Shown piece by piece: positions 19,973 through 28,809 of a stretch of 64,000 bases of DNA (the first letter of the stretch is position 1; each line of letters starts with the position of its first letter). The notes beneath the pieces were generated by a model. It was given only the letters and a program-made list of their open reading frames with translations. It was not told the origin of the DNA and did not search any database. Both the position numbers and the translations under genes were made by a program. The stretch is from Anaerolineae bacterium (GTDB taxonomy: Bacteria; Chloroflexota; Anaerolineae; Aggregatilineales; UBA2796): NCBI GenBank assembly GCA_019637555.1, contig JAHBVK010000011.1, positions 1 through 64,000 on the forward strand, written 5' to 3'.

Positions 19973-20439
19973 TCCTGCGCAGAGACGACACGAAACGTCG
20001 GATAATCTGCTGCGATCCGCTCAAATTCCGCCAGCGGAGCATCTTTGCTTACAGGTATATGTGGACGTGCCCCCGGCGCTAAGCGCAGGTAAGTTTTCAG
20101 AATACGCGCCCGCTGCTCCACCGCAACTTCTTCTAGGCGGATTTGCTCCAGACGACCGCTGCGTAGCGCTGCCCGTCCATTTGCTGCCCGCACGTTCCGT
20201 ACCCACTGTACATTTTCGCCGAGCATCGAAACTAGATAGCGCTGTCCATCGACGATGGCGATGACCACCGGAAGTGAGATAATCCGTCCAGACTTACGTC
20301 CGCTGACCTCCAGTGTCTCCATGTAATTGTGTGTGAGTCCCAACGACGAAAAACGTGCCCAAAAAGTGGTTAGTACCTTCCCAATGGGATTGGTTCGGTG
20401 CCCGCGATACAGCCAACGATTGAAACGATGCATGACCAT
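19969..20439 (-). CDS. DUF385 / F420H2-dependent quinone-reductase family protein
   Basis: 156 residues of the split-beta-barrel family (PF04075, deazaflavin-dependent nitroreductase). Characteristic parts are LEVSGRKSGRIISLPVVI, YLVSMLGENVQWVRNVRAANGRA and the basic FNRWLYRG N-terminus. Members use coenzyme F420 to reduce quinones or nitro compounds; whether this one binds F420 cannot be proved from sequence alone, but Chloroflexota with F420 are known. It overlaps the end of the convergent kinase gene by 4 bp and is otherwise monocistronic. Confidence 0.85.
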   Translation of the reverse strand: MVMHRFNRWLYRGHRTNPIGKVLTTFWARFSSLGLTHNYMETLEVSGRKSGRIISLPVVIAIVDGQRYLVSMLGENVQWVRNVRAANGRAALRSGRLEQIRLEEVAVEQRARILKTYLRLAPGARPHIPVSKDAPLAEFERIAADYPTFRVVSAQD

Positions 20440-20560
20440 AATGACGTTGTGCCTTCCCTAGCCTCACAAACTCCATGTTATTTACAAATCGTTGCCACGA
20501 TGACCCAAATTAAGGGGGCTTGTTACAATCGATGTGATGCCATCTCCAGCAGCGTGAATA

Positions 20561-23269
20561 ATGTCAGACTCTATTCAGACAATGGATCTACTACCACTAT
20601 TTAGCGACCCTGTCTTGATGCATACCGCGTATCAAGCGCAGTCGCCCCTCCACGACATTGCTGACAGCGGTGCGGTGACGATCAATGCGCAGTGGGAACA
20701 GGGACAGACGGATCGCTGGTACATCGAATTGCAGCGCCGCTGCGCCCTATTGATTACCACGGGGCTGCTGCACGGCACCCATACGCTGATAGAACGTGGC
20801 TGGCGGGCGCTGACATGGGGTTTCCGGCAGCAAGACACTGATGGCAGCTTTCCCACCAGTGCTGGCGCTCCGCTGCACACTAGCTCCTTTTTCATCGAGG
20901 CGGCAGCGAGATCGCTGCTGCTGCTCCAAGAAGCGAACTCACAGCAAGATCACGCACGGATCGTGGAATACAGCGCCCGGATTCACGCCTCTGCCCGCTG
21001 GCTAACCCGTCCTGAAGTGGCAGAAGCTGGTAGACAAGCGAATATGCCATTTACTCATCGGCGCTGGTTGATGGCGGCAGCGCTCGGTCAGGCGGCGCGG
21101 TTGACTAAGGACGCGGAATTGGCACAGCATGCTGCTTCGTATGCCCATGATGGACTGCGCTTACAAACGTCAGAAGGTGTTAACCCCGAACTGAGCGGCT
21201 ACGATGTGCGCTACCAGTATATTGGCGTATTTTTCGCGACGGTGTACGCGCTTACCTGCGCTGATCCCCTACTCCGAGCGCAAGTCTCCGCGATGATTAC
21301 GAGGGCGCTAGATTGGCTGGCAACTAAGCTGCAAGCTGATGGCACGCTTGGGATCGCGGGCAGCACACGTGTCGGCATCGAACGGAATCGGGAAGGAGCG
21401 ATCAAGACCGTTGAAGACGTGCAGCTAGTTGAAACATTGGCACTGGCGGCACGGTTGACAGGCGATCTGGGTTATCGGCGTCTAGCCGCGCGGATCGCCG
21501 TGCAGCGAGGACTGATCTACCAACCACTGACCACGATCTCCGAACGTGCTTCAGCGCCAAGCCAACAGCGCCGCTTCGCCTTCGTTTTCGTCTGCCAATC
21601 CGGTGAGCTGGAGAATCGTGCCGTGCTGCTGGCTGCTTCGCTGCGCCGCTTCCTTCGCTGTCGTTATGAACTATTCGCTGCTGTGCCAACACCCGCCGAG
21701 ACGTGGGGGGAAATCCGCCCGCTGACGCGCCAGATTCTGGAGTCGCTGGGCGTGTGCATGGTCGATATTCAGAATCCGATTGGGCGCGATTTCCCCAATG
21801 CCAACAAAATCCCTTGTCTGAGCATCCCTACCAGCGCTGACAAAGTGATCTTTCTCGACTCCGACATCTTGTGTGTGCGTGACTTTGATGATGAACCGCG
21901 CTTCGCTATCTCCTTTAACGCCAAGCCTTCCGATGTCGCCCGCTTCGCCCGCAGCGCACAAGATTGGCAGCTGGCATTCGAGACAGCGGGAACTCAGTTG
22001 CCGGATCAAATGATCCCCACCACCACAGCTAAGAATTATATGCCGCCGTACTTCAATGGTGGCTTCGTGGCGGTAGATCGAGCACTGGATTTTGGCAGTG
22101 CATGGCTCAGTTGCCTGCAAGCGATCCGGCAGGATGAGCGGTTACCTGCTGAAAGGGCATACAGCGATCAGATCGGCTTAGCGGCGGCAGTGCGTAAGCT
22201 TGATCTTGCAGTTGACTGTCTGGATGAACGCTACAATTTTCCCGTGAACATTCGCCGCCTCGATCCACGCTACCCGCCGTATTTTGCCCATTACCACGAT
22301 GCCGAGTACGTTCGTCAGGAGCCGCTGCTGCGCGATCTGGTGCGCCAGATTGTCACCGACCATCCGCAGATCAAGACTCTGCTCGCGGAGTCTCCGATGT
22401 GGCAACAAGCTATGCAGCCACCTGCAACTATCCGCTCACGAGTGAGTAAACGTGAAGCCAAAGCATCTGAACTGATCATCACGGGCATTTCCCGCAGCGG
22501 CACCAGCTACCTCTGCAATTTGCTGCATCGTTATAGCAATTGCGTGATCCTCAACGAACCAGAGGCGATCTTTGCGCCGTTGCAGTCACAGTTCATACCG
22601 TGGGGTGTGGCAACCTTCTATCGTCAGATACGCGCCGATGTGCTTGACGGACGCCCGATCCGCAATAAGCTGCAGGATGGCAAGATCACGCAGGATACCG
22701 CCTTCAACGATAGCTACAGCGAATATGTACCTACCGTTGACAACGAAAACTTCGTGCTTGGCAGCAAAAACAACGTCGCCTATTTGTCCCATCTGGCGCG
22801 CATTCGCCGTGTGCTGCCCGACGCCAGAGTGATCGTCTGCGTGCGTAATCCCTTTGATACCATCGGATCGTGGAAGAAAAGTTTCGCCCATCTGCGAGAT
22901 GCCGATATCAATAATCGTCCCATTGGTCACCCCAACGATGTCTGGCTGCCAGAACCTCTAAAATCGCGCTTGCAACAAATCGCGGAGGTGTCGGACGTCG
23001 CCCAGCGGCGAGCGCTGCTGTGGCAGTATTTCGCGGAGCGGGTGCTGGATCACGCCTCGCAAGTACAGATCGTTCATTACGACGCGCTGGTCAGCGATCC
23101 CATGACGGTGCTGGATCGTATTCTCGATGGCTATGATCGCGGTACACTGCGTGAACCGATCACGGCATCCGCGATTCGCCTCTCACGGGATTCGCTGGAT
23201 GAACAAGATCGGCTGTGTATCCGCACGATCTGTTCGCAGGCGGCATCAGAATTAGGCGTTTACGATTAA
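20561..23269 (+). CDS. Three-module protein: alpha/alpha-toroid, GT-A glycosyltransferase-like, sulfotransferase
   Basis: 902 residues. Residues about 30-340 form a helical repeat region like a six-hairpin glycosidase or terpenoid-cyclase toroid. Residues about 345-620 resemble a GT-A (GT8-like) glycosyltransferase with FLDSDIL and the metal DxD at D433/D435, NGGFVAV and a late HYHDAEY. Residues about 636-902 are a PAPS-type sulfotransferase: the 5'-phosphosulfate loop GISRSGTS spans 642-649, and the 3'-phosphate segment VCVRNPFDTIGSW is near 757-770. One polypeptide may thus trim or bind a glycan, extend it and sulfate it. TTGTTACAAT ending at 20529 is a possible -10. It converges with another sulfotransferase gene. 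Confidence 0.85.
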   Translation: MSDSIQTMDLLPLFSDPVLMHTAYQAQSPLHDIADSGAVTINAQWEQGQTDRWYIELQRRCALLITTGLLHGTHTLIERGWRALTWGFRQQDTDGSFPTSAGAPLHTSSFFIEAAARSLLLLQEANSQQDHARIVEYSARIHASARWLTRPEVAEAGRQANMPFTHRRWLMAAALGQAARLTKDAELAQHAASYAHDGLRLQTSEGVNPELSGYDVRYQYIGVFFATVYALTCADPLLRAQVSAMITRALDWLATKLQADGTLGIAGSTRVGIERNREGAIKTVEDVQLVETLALAARLTGDLGYRRLAARIAVQRGLIYQPLTTISERASAPSQQRRFAFVFVCQSGELENRAVLLAASLRRFLRCRYELFAAVPTPAETWGEIRPLTRQILESLGVCMVDIQNPIGRDFPNANKIPCLSIPTSADKVIFLDSDILCVRDFDDEPRFAISFNAKPSDVARFARSAQDWQLAFETAGTQLPDQMIPTTTAKNYMPPYFNGGFVAVDRALDFGSAWLSCLQAIRQDERLPAERAYSDQIGLAAAVRKLDLAVDCLDERYNFPVNIRRLDPRYPPYFAHYHDAEYVRQEPLLRDLVRQIVTDHPQIKTLLAESPMWQQAMQPPATIRSRVSKREAKASELIITGISRSGTSYLCNLLHRYSNCVILNEPEAIFAPLQSQFIPWGVATFYRQIRADVLDGRPIRNKLQDGKITQDTAFNDSYSEYVPTVDNENFVLGSKNNVAYLSHLARIRRVLPDARVIVCVRNPFDTIGSWKKSFAHLRDADINNRPIGHPNDVWLPEPLKSRLQQIAEVSDVAQRRALLWQYFAERVLDHASQVQIVHYDALVSDPMTVLDRILDGYDRGTLREPITASAIRLSRDSLDEQDRLCIRTICSQAASELGVYD

Positions 23270-23285
23270 GCTTAACATTGTCGAC

Positions 23286-25046
23286 TCAGGGAGTTTGCTG
23301 CACCCACAGCGTCTTAGTCACTTGCCGGACGCTGCCTCGCTCGCTGATTAAGTGCACGCTGACCTCATAGGAGCCTGCCGCAAGTAGCGAAGCATCCCAC
23401 AGAAACTCAAACTCGCGCTCGGTTGCGCCCTGTCCGGAACACGCTTGTGCCGTGACCGCTTGACCGTTGACGCGCAGCTCGATCTGTTTCACGCCCGTCG
23501 TCGCAGTGAATGATCCGCGTATGGTCACGATGCCTGCGATACTGTCGCTGAGTTCAGGTTGTTCCGCCGTCCACTGTAAGTGCGATGTGTCCGGTTCAGG
23601 AACTGGCTCGCGAACCGGCGAAACCTGCTCGAAACGCCGATAGTAGCCGCGCTCGCCTTTGATCCAGCGCCCCAATTGACGGACAAACGCAAGCGGACCT
23701 TCTTGGATGATGATCAGCGAGGACGTACGCAGTAGTAAATATGGGGCGGAATGGGTGATGGCGGATTTGACGCGCCACCATGCTTCTAACGTTTGCCATC
23801 CTTTGGTGCCGCGCATCGCTTGATTTTCGACGGTAAGCTGCAGCACCTGTGCCTGAAGGTCCTGTCGCTGCTTTTCTCCCGCTACGATTTGCGCTGCCAG
23901 TAACTCCGCTTCTCCATGTAGTCGTTCCAATTGTCGCTGCCGCTGCTCACTGATCGCTTGACTCTGCTGCACGCGTTGTTGCTCCGCCGTCAACTGTGCG
24001 GATGCAACGGCAAGATCAGTGGTGCGCTGTTGAAGTTCCTGCTGCTGCAGTCCGATCTGTGCCTGCTGCGCCACAATAGTTTGTTCGGCAGCACTCAGAC
24101 TATGCTGATGAACTTCTACTTGCGCCGCTATTTGCTCATTCAAGTCTGTCGCCAAAGTGCTTAGGCGCTCGATCTCTGCTTGCTGTTCTCCGATCTGCTG
24201 CGTCTGAGCAGTGATCACCAATTTCTTCTCTTTTAGGTCGTGATAAGTAGTTAGCGCGTAACGCTCTAGCGCTGCATTCTGGTGCTTCAGGTCAGCGCTC
24301 ATTTGCTGATATACAGTGCCAGCTTCCAGACAAAATGCATGATAATGCTGAGCAACGTTCACAGGCAGTACCGCGCCCGCGATCTGTGAAGGCGTCACCT
24401 GCCGATGCAATGCCACTGAAACCGATTTTGCCGCCTCCTCGATCTGTGCCTTGCTGCTGGGAATGCCCAGCAACTGAGTGACGCGCTCTAGTTCGGCACA
24501 GGGATCATAGAAATAGCTGTCGTAGTGTGTAATCACGGTGGGTGTACTGTTCAGCGCCAGCGCCAAGTGATCGAAATAGTGGAGGCACAACGCTAGAGCG
24601 TCACTAAAGGAAAATCCGCGCGATATCAACGATGCCGCGATTTCGAGCGGATTACGTAAACAGATCAGCGTTTTTAGCTGGGGAAGCTGTGTTTTCCAGA
24701 ATTCCAGAGTCAGGCAGTTGCGAGGGTCTTTCCAACCCCAGCGATCATGATCCTGGAGCGTGTGTAATAAGCCTCTGGCGCGGTGATAAAGTGGCGCGAA
24801 TTCGGGGTTTTCTGACCAGCCGACGCTAACCGCCGGTGGCTGATCCCAACTGGCGCGGCGTGCCGTCAGCAGATCATCATTGAGCAGCACGAAGTTGCGA
24901 TTTTCCCAGTACCCTTCGGGATTCTCTGGCTGCGCCGGGATCAGGTCTGCGTAGTCACCTAGATGAAGTCCACAAATGTTCAGCAAGCGGGTGATCATTG
25001 ATGTGCCGGAGCGGTGCATACCCATAATTGATACAACCGTTGACAT
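23286..25046 (-). CDS. Sulfotransferase with coiled coil and Ig-like C-terminal domain
   Basis: 586 residues from the ATG at 25046 (AGGGG 9 nt upstream). The N-terminal 230 residues are a P-loop sulfotransferase: GMHRSGTS near residues 9-16, WGWKDPRNC and ICLRNPLEIA for nucleotide binding. A Gln/Glu/Ala-rich coiled coil covers about 265-420, then a basic linker and, from about 495, a beta-rich Ig-like domain with GIVTIRGSFTATTGV. Such layouts occur in surface-glycan loci, where the coiled coil organises a multi-enzyme assembly. It converges with the three-module sulfotransferase gene, 16 bp apart. Confidence 0.88.
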   Translation of the reverse strand: MSTVVSIMGMHRSGTSMITRLLNICGLHLGDYADLIPAQPENPEGYWENRNFVLLNDDLLTARRASWDQPPAVSVGWSENPEFAPLYHRARGLLHTLQDHDRWGWKDPRNCLTLEFWKTQLPQLKTLICLRNPLEIAASLISRGFSFSDALALCLHYFDHLALALNSTPTVITHYDSYFYDPCAELERVTQLLGIPSSKAQIEEAAKSVSVALHRQVTPSQIAGAVLPVNVAQHYHAFCLEAGTVYQQMSADLKHQNAALERYALTTYHDLKEKKLVITAQTQQIGEQQAEIERLSTLATDLNEQIAAQVEVHQHSLSAAEQTIVAQQAQIGLQQQELQQRTTDLAVASAQLTAEQQRVQQSQAISEQRQRQLERLHGEAELLAAQIVAGEKQRQDLQAQVLQLTVENQAMRGTKGWQTLEAWWRVKSAITHSAPYLLLRTSSLIIIQEGPLAFVRQLGRWIKGERGYYRRFEQVSPVREPVPEPDTSHLQWTAEQPELSDSIAGIVTIRGSFTATTGVKQIELRVNGQAVTAQACSGQGATEREFEFLWDASLLAAGSYEVSVHLISERGSVRQVTKTLWVQQTP

Positions 25047-25124
25047 CAAATATTACCCCTAACATAACATTATATTTTGTATATGATTTTAACCATTCAC
25101 GGTCACTTCGACAATGCGCTGATC

Positions 25125-25495
25125 AGGTTTGTGAATTGAGTAGTGCTGCAAGCTCGCCGTTGACAAACCGCGCTGCTGGCTGCTAGACTTCCTATCGTCT
25201 AACGACTCTGACGGAGCTTCGTAGATTGTGCCGCTCGCAGAGAGCCACTAATTGGTGAAAGGTGGCAGCACAGCCGATCTACTTTCCACTCCCGATCATG
25301 TCGCCACCGAACCGCAGCCATCGGCTGCCGCTAAGGTCGGACGGCTGCGCCCGTTAACGCGCGAATGAGGCTGCCGCCAATGCTCGAACAATGGCGGTGG
25401 CGAAATCAGGTGGCACCACGATTCCCTCGTCCTGATGTTGTTGCTGAGTCTGTACTTGGCGGCACATCACAGCGGACGAGGGATTTTTCGTTTTT
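25125..25495 (+). promoter_or_regulatory. T-box riboswitch upstream of the serS operon
   Basis: The antiterminator T-box AGGTGGCACCACG is at 25408-25420. It is followed by a terminator with stem TCCCTCGTCC (25423-25432) and GGACGAGGGA (25474-25483) and the tract TTTTTCGTTTTT (25484-25495). Upstream, GAGTAGTG near 25137 and GCAGAGAG before 25246 match the Stem I base (K-turn) elements, and a GCCAC/GGTGGC hairpin follows. Ser codons UCU (25207-25209) and AGC (25215-25217) lie in the 3' half of Stem I as specifier candidates. Uncharged tRNA-Ser would favour antitermination. The 5' limit is approximate. Confidence 0.85.
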
Positions 25496-25512
25496 ACGAA
25501 GGAGAGCAGCAG

Positions 25513-25698
25513 ATGGAAAGTGGCAGTAGTTTCAGCTTTCTGACACCGCAGTTCTTTGACGCGCTGATTTACGGTGTGATCATCGGGGGTGTGCTGCTGG
25601 CAGCCGCCCGCATCTACCGAGATTTCAAAATGGGTCCGCGCTGGACCGATAAAGCAACTGCCGCTAAGGCGCAACCACCACAGGAGAAACAACCGTGA
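25513..25698 (+). CDS. Small single-pass membrane protein in front of serS
   Basis: 61 residues from the ATG at 25513, which has AAGGAGAG at ideal spacing just after the T-box terminator. One hydrophobic segment (about 15-33) is followed by a basic, Ala/Lys/Gln-rich tail. Its stop overlaps the GTG start of serS by 4 nt, so the two are translationally coupled and both lie under T-box control. I recognise no family. Confidence 0.75.
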   Translation: MESGSSFSFLTPQFFDALIYGVIIGGVLLAAARIYRDFKMGPRWTDKATAAKAQPPQEKQP

Positions 25699-27098
25699 TC
25701 GACATCGCCCTGATCCGCGAGAAGCCCGAATGGGTCAAGGAACAACTTCGCAAACGCTTCGATGATATCGCTGTCGCCCGCGTTGATACCATCCTCGCGC
25801 TGGATAAGCAGCGCCGCGATTTGATCGTAGAAAGTGAAACGCTGCAAGCGGAACGCAACAAACTGAATAAGCAGATGGGGCGTTTTCGCGGTAACAAGCA
25901 GCTCTCTAAAGCTGCCATGAATGGCGTCGCTGCCCGCATCGTCAGCGCGATTGAGGGCAAGGATTATGCCACGGCGCTGGAACTGATGAGCAACCCTCCC
26001 GCTGATGTCGAAGGCGATGAAGGTGCGCTAGACCGCCTGAGCGAAGCCCTGCGCGGCATGGGAGATCGCGTCAACGCACTCTCTGCCGAGCTGGAAAAGG
26101 TGGACGCCGAACTGCGCGAGAATCACCTGTGGATTCCCAATCTGCTGCAGCCGACGGTCAAGATCGGTGCCAGCAGCGAGGAGAACACCGTCGTCTACAC
26201 GGAGGGCGACCTGCCCAAGTTTGACTTCACCCCCAAGCCACACTGGGAGATCGGTCCTGAACTGGACGTGATCGACTTTGAGCGCGGCGTCAAACTTTCC
26301 GGTACGCGCTTCTACGTGCTGAAGGGCATGGGGGCGCGTCTGCAGCGAGCGCTGATCAACTTCTGTCTGGATCGCCATTCCGCCAATGGCTTCACCGAAC
26401 TCTACGTGCCCTTCATCGTCAAGGAAGAAGCACTCTACGGCGCGGGACAGTTCCCCAAGTTCCGCAACGACATGTTCGTGGATCAGGATGCTCAGTTGTA
26501 CCTGCTGCCGACGGCAGAAGTGGCGATCACTAACCTGCACCGCGACGAAATTCTAGAGGCGGATCAACTGCCGCTCTATTACGTGGCGAATACCCCCTGC
26601 TGGCGGCGCGAAGCGACCAGCGCTGGACGTGATGTGCGCGGCATCAAGCGCGTGCATCAGTTCCAGAAGGTGGAGATGTACAAACTGACCACGCCGGAAA
26701 GCAGCAACGCCGAGCACGAAGCGATGTTTGAGCAAGCCGCTGATCTGCTGCGGGCGCTGAAACTGCCCTTCCGCAAGTTAGAACTGTGTACAGGTGATAC
26801 GGGCTTTGGCATGTCCAAAACCTACGACATCGAGGCGTGGGCGGCGGGCAGCAATGAATGGCTGGAGGTTAGCTCCGTCAGCAACGCGGAGGCATTCCAG
26901 GCACGTCGTGCCATGATCCGTTACCGTCCGGCGGCAGGCGCGAAACCAGAGTATGTACATACCCTCAACGGCTCTGGTCTGGCGATGCCGCGCGTAATTA
27001 TCACGATTTTGGAGAACTACCAGCAAGCGGATGGCAGCGTGATCGTTCCGGAAGTGCTGCGTCCTTACCTCGGCGGCATAGAAGTGATCCGCAAGTAG
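25695..27098 (+). CDS. serS: Seryl-tRNA synthetase
   Basis: Class II synthetase of 467 residues, about 40 longer than usual. The N-terminal helical arm starts MIDIALIREKPEWVKEQL; an extra charged helical segment at about residues 62-105 lies within the coiled-coil arm. Class II motif 1 (GARLQRALINF region), motif 2 (TPCWRREATSAGRDVRGIKR) and motif 3 (SGLAMPRVIITILE) are all present. GTG at 25695 overlaps the small membrane gene. Expression is probably controlled by the T-box at 25125-25495. Confidence 0.96.
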   Translation: MIDIALIREKPEWVKEQLRKRFDDIAVARVDTILALDKQRRDLIVESETLQAERNKLNKQMGRFRGNKQLSKAAMNGVAARIVSAIEGKDYATALELMSNPPADVEGDEGALDRLSEALRGMGDRVNALSAELEKVDAELRENHLWIPNLLQPTVKIGASSEENTVVYTEGDLPKFDFTPKPHWEIGPELDVIDFERGVKLSGTRFYVLKGMGARLQRALINFCLDRHSANGFTELYVPFIVKEEALYGAGQFPKFRNDMFVDQDAQLYLLPTAEVAITNLHRDEILEADQLPLYYVANTPCWRREATSAGRDVRGIKRVHQFQKVEMYKLTTPESSNAEHEAMFEQAADLLRALKLPFRKLELCTGDTGFGMSKTYDIEAWAAGSNEWLEVSSVSNAEAFQARRAMIRYRPAAGAKPEYVHTLNGSGLAMPRVIITILENYQQADGSVIVPEVLRPYLGGIEVIRK

Positions 27099-27110
27099 CG
27101 GGAAACTAGC

Positions 27111-27506
27111 TCACCGCCGACGTGTCCAGACCCACAACCACAACGGGATCAGCAGTACCACGCTGATCCCGATCTGAAATAGCAGCCGCCCCCGATCAAA
27201 ATCCGCGCGGAAGAACAATAGCTGCCACAGCATGTGACTGATCGCGTATAAGGTGAGCAGCGGCGCACACCAGTGATATGCCCACGTTGACCGTCGCCAC
27301 AATCCGATCATCAGGAACAACAGCGCGATCAGCCAGAAGCCGTCGAAAGCGATCCGCACTGTAGGCGAGAACGGCAGCGCGAATTCTTGATATAATGCCG
27401 TTTCCCGCAGCGTACCGACGACCTCGATCCCCTTCGCCGCGATCAACGCCAGCACCACGCCGAATAACCATAATGGGGCGCGATGGGTCACGGTGAGATT
27501 GCTCAC
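27111..27506 (-). CDS. Four-helix hypothetical membrane protein
   Basis: 131 residues from the GTG at 27506, which overlaps the stop of the M23 peptidase gene by 4 nt (GTGA), the reason for choosing it over a TTG at 27533. Four hydrophobic segments with a WxWTRRR C-terminus. I recognise no family. Coupling to the peptidase suggests an envelope role. It converges with serS, 12 bp apart. Confidence 0.65.
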   Translation of the reverse strand: MSNLTVTHRAPLWLFGVVLALIAAKGIEVVGTLRETALYQEFALPFSPTVRIAFDGFWLIALLFLMIGLWRRSTWAYHWCAPLLTLYAISHMLWQLLFFRADFDRGRLLFQIGISVVLLIPLWLWVWTRRR

Positions 27507-28555
27507 TGCCCGACAGCCTTGAACTCCACCCAACTGACGTGTCCTGCCCGCACTTCGACGCGCCCCTGTCCGTAAAGATTCTTGTCCGGTTGGCGGACGA
27601 ACACCTTATAGTTGCCTTCCGCTAGATCGGGGATCACGAAATTCTCGCCGAGCACGGAATCACCGTTCACCTCAGTGTCGCCATAGCTATATGCCGACTG
27701 GTAGCCCGTATCCGCCTGTGCCTCAACACGCACACCCATCAGCGGCTTGCCATCGGCATCGAGCACACGCCCCGCGATCACGCCGCGATAAGGATAGGGC
27801 TGCACCCACAGTTCAGGGTTACGGGAGGAGAGGTAACTGTTCGGATCACCAACGCGTACCTCGAAATGCAAGTGAGTACCCGCCGCCACTCCCGTTGCAC
27901 CGATGATGCCAATGGTCTGTCCGGCTTGCACCACCTGTCCCACCGCTACGTCAAGACGCGAGAGGTGTCCGTACAGCGAATAGACCTTCTGCCCGTTGGC
28001 ATCGGTGAAGGGGTGCTCGATCACGATCACGTTGCCGTAGAAATTCGGCTGCGGACCAAACAAGACAGGAACATCTTTACCCGCGTAATAGACCACACCG
28101 CCGGATGCCGCCAGAATCGGCGTTCCCGGCGGATTAGAGATGTCGATACCATGATGCACACGCAGTGTTCCCTCATTGGTGGAACCGTAGGAATAATTGC
28201 GTGCCCAGAAGGTCTGGAAATCGTCAGCGAAGGGACGGCGGAACAAAAAGTGATCCTGATAGCCTGCCACCACTGCTAGAGTTTGTCGGGCTTCGGCGGT
28301 AGCGCTGTTGATAGGCGTCGGCAGTTCTGGCGTCGAGGTGACGATCAGGTATTGCGGCTGTGGAGTGCTGGTCACGATCAAGTAGATCGGAGACGCAGTG
28401 GGTGATGGGGTCATCGTATCGGTCACGATCAGGTAAATCGGTGTGAAGGTCACCGCCGTTTGTGCGCTGATTGGGATGGCAGCAGTTGTGGCGCTCAGGA
28501 ACAACACCAGCGCGATCAACGATCCGGTGAGCAGCAGTGGTAGTCTCGATCTCAT
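27503..28555 (-). CDS. Secreted M23 (LytM) peptidase with C-terminal carboxypeptidase-regulatory-like domain
   Basis: 350 residues with a signal peptide (about 1-32, ending ISAQ). A threefold YLIVT-containing repeat with Thr/Pro spacers fills residues about 38-80. The LytM domain has HHGIDI (H and D zinc ligands) near residue 134 and HLHFEV near 227. The last 90 residues are a beta-sandwich like carboxypeptidase-regulatory or CnaB domains (GRVLDADGKPLMGVRVEAQ). It probably cleaves peptidoglycan or another surface polymer. Divergent from the binding-protein gene; the membrane protein at 27111-27506 is coupled to it. Confidence 0.9.
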   Translation of the reverse strand: MRSRLPLLLTGSLIALVLFLSATTAAIPISAQTAVTFTPIYLIVTDTMTPSPTASPIYLIVTSTPQPQYLIVTSTPELPTPINSATAEARQTLAVVAGYQDHFLFRRPFADDFQTFWARNYSYGSTNEGTLRVHHGIDISNPPGTPILAASGGVVYYAGKDVPVLFGPQPNFYGNVIVIEHPFTDANGQKVYSLYGHLSRLDVAVGQVVQAGQTIGIIGATGVAAGTHLHFEVRVGDPNSYLSSRNPELWVQPYPYRGVIAGRVLDADGKPLMGVRVEAQADTGYQSAYSYGDTEVNGDSVLGENFVIPDLAEGNYKVFVRQPDKNLYGQGRVEVRAGHVSWVEFKAVGQ

Positions 28556-28809
28556 GAATTTGCACTAATTCCCAGAAGATTCAGCGGCTATCAGTGTACC
28601 AAAGGATCGGACAAAGTAGCGGAAAAGTAACCTGAATATTGAGTGATCGTGCGTTTTCGGTGTCTGGAATCGGCGAAATAGGTGAATTGGAGGGGTCATA
28701 AATAGTTCAACTTGCCCTTTGACATTCCCCACTGCTTGTGTAATATCGAACAAGCCATTTGGCTTGTTGTTATCAGCTTTATGCGTACACCGTGGAGGAG
28801 TTAAGTCCA

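Noticed and set aside
16746-20529. Recurring GCTACAAT/TTACAAT as a possible shared regulon promoter (near 16005, 16746, 20524)
   Set aside because: TACAAT is a common -10 hexamer and no consistent -35 or flanking operator is shared, so a regulon is not supported.
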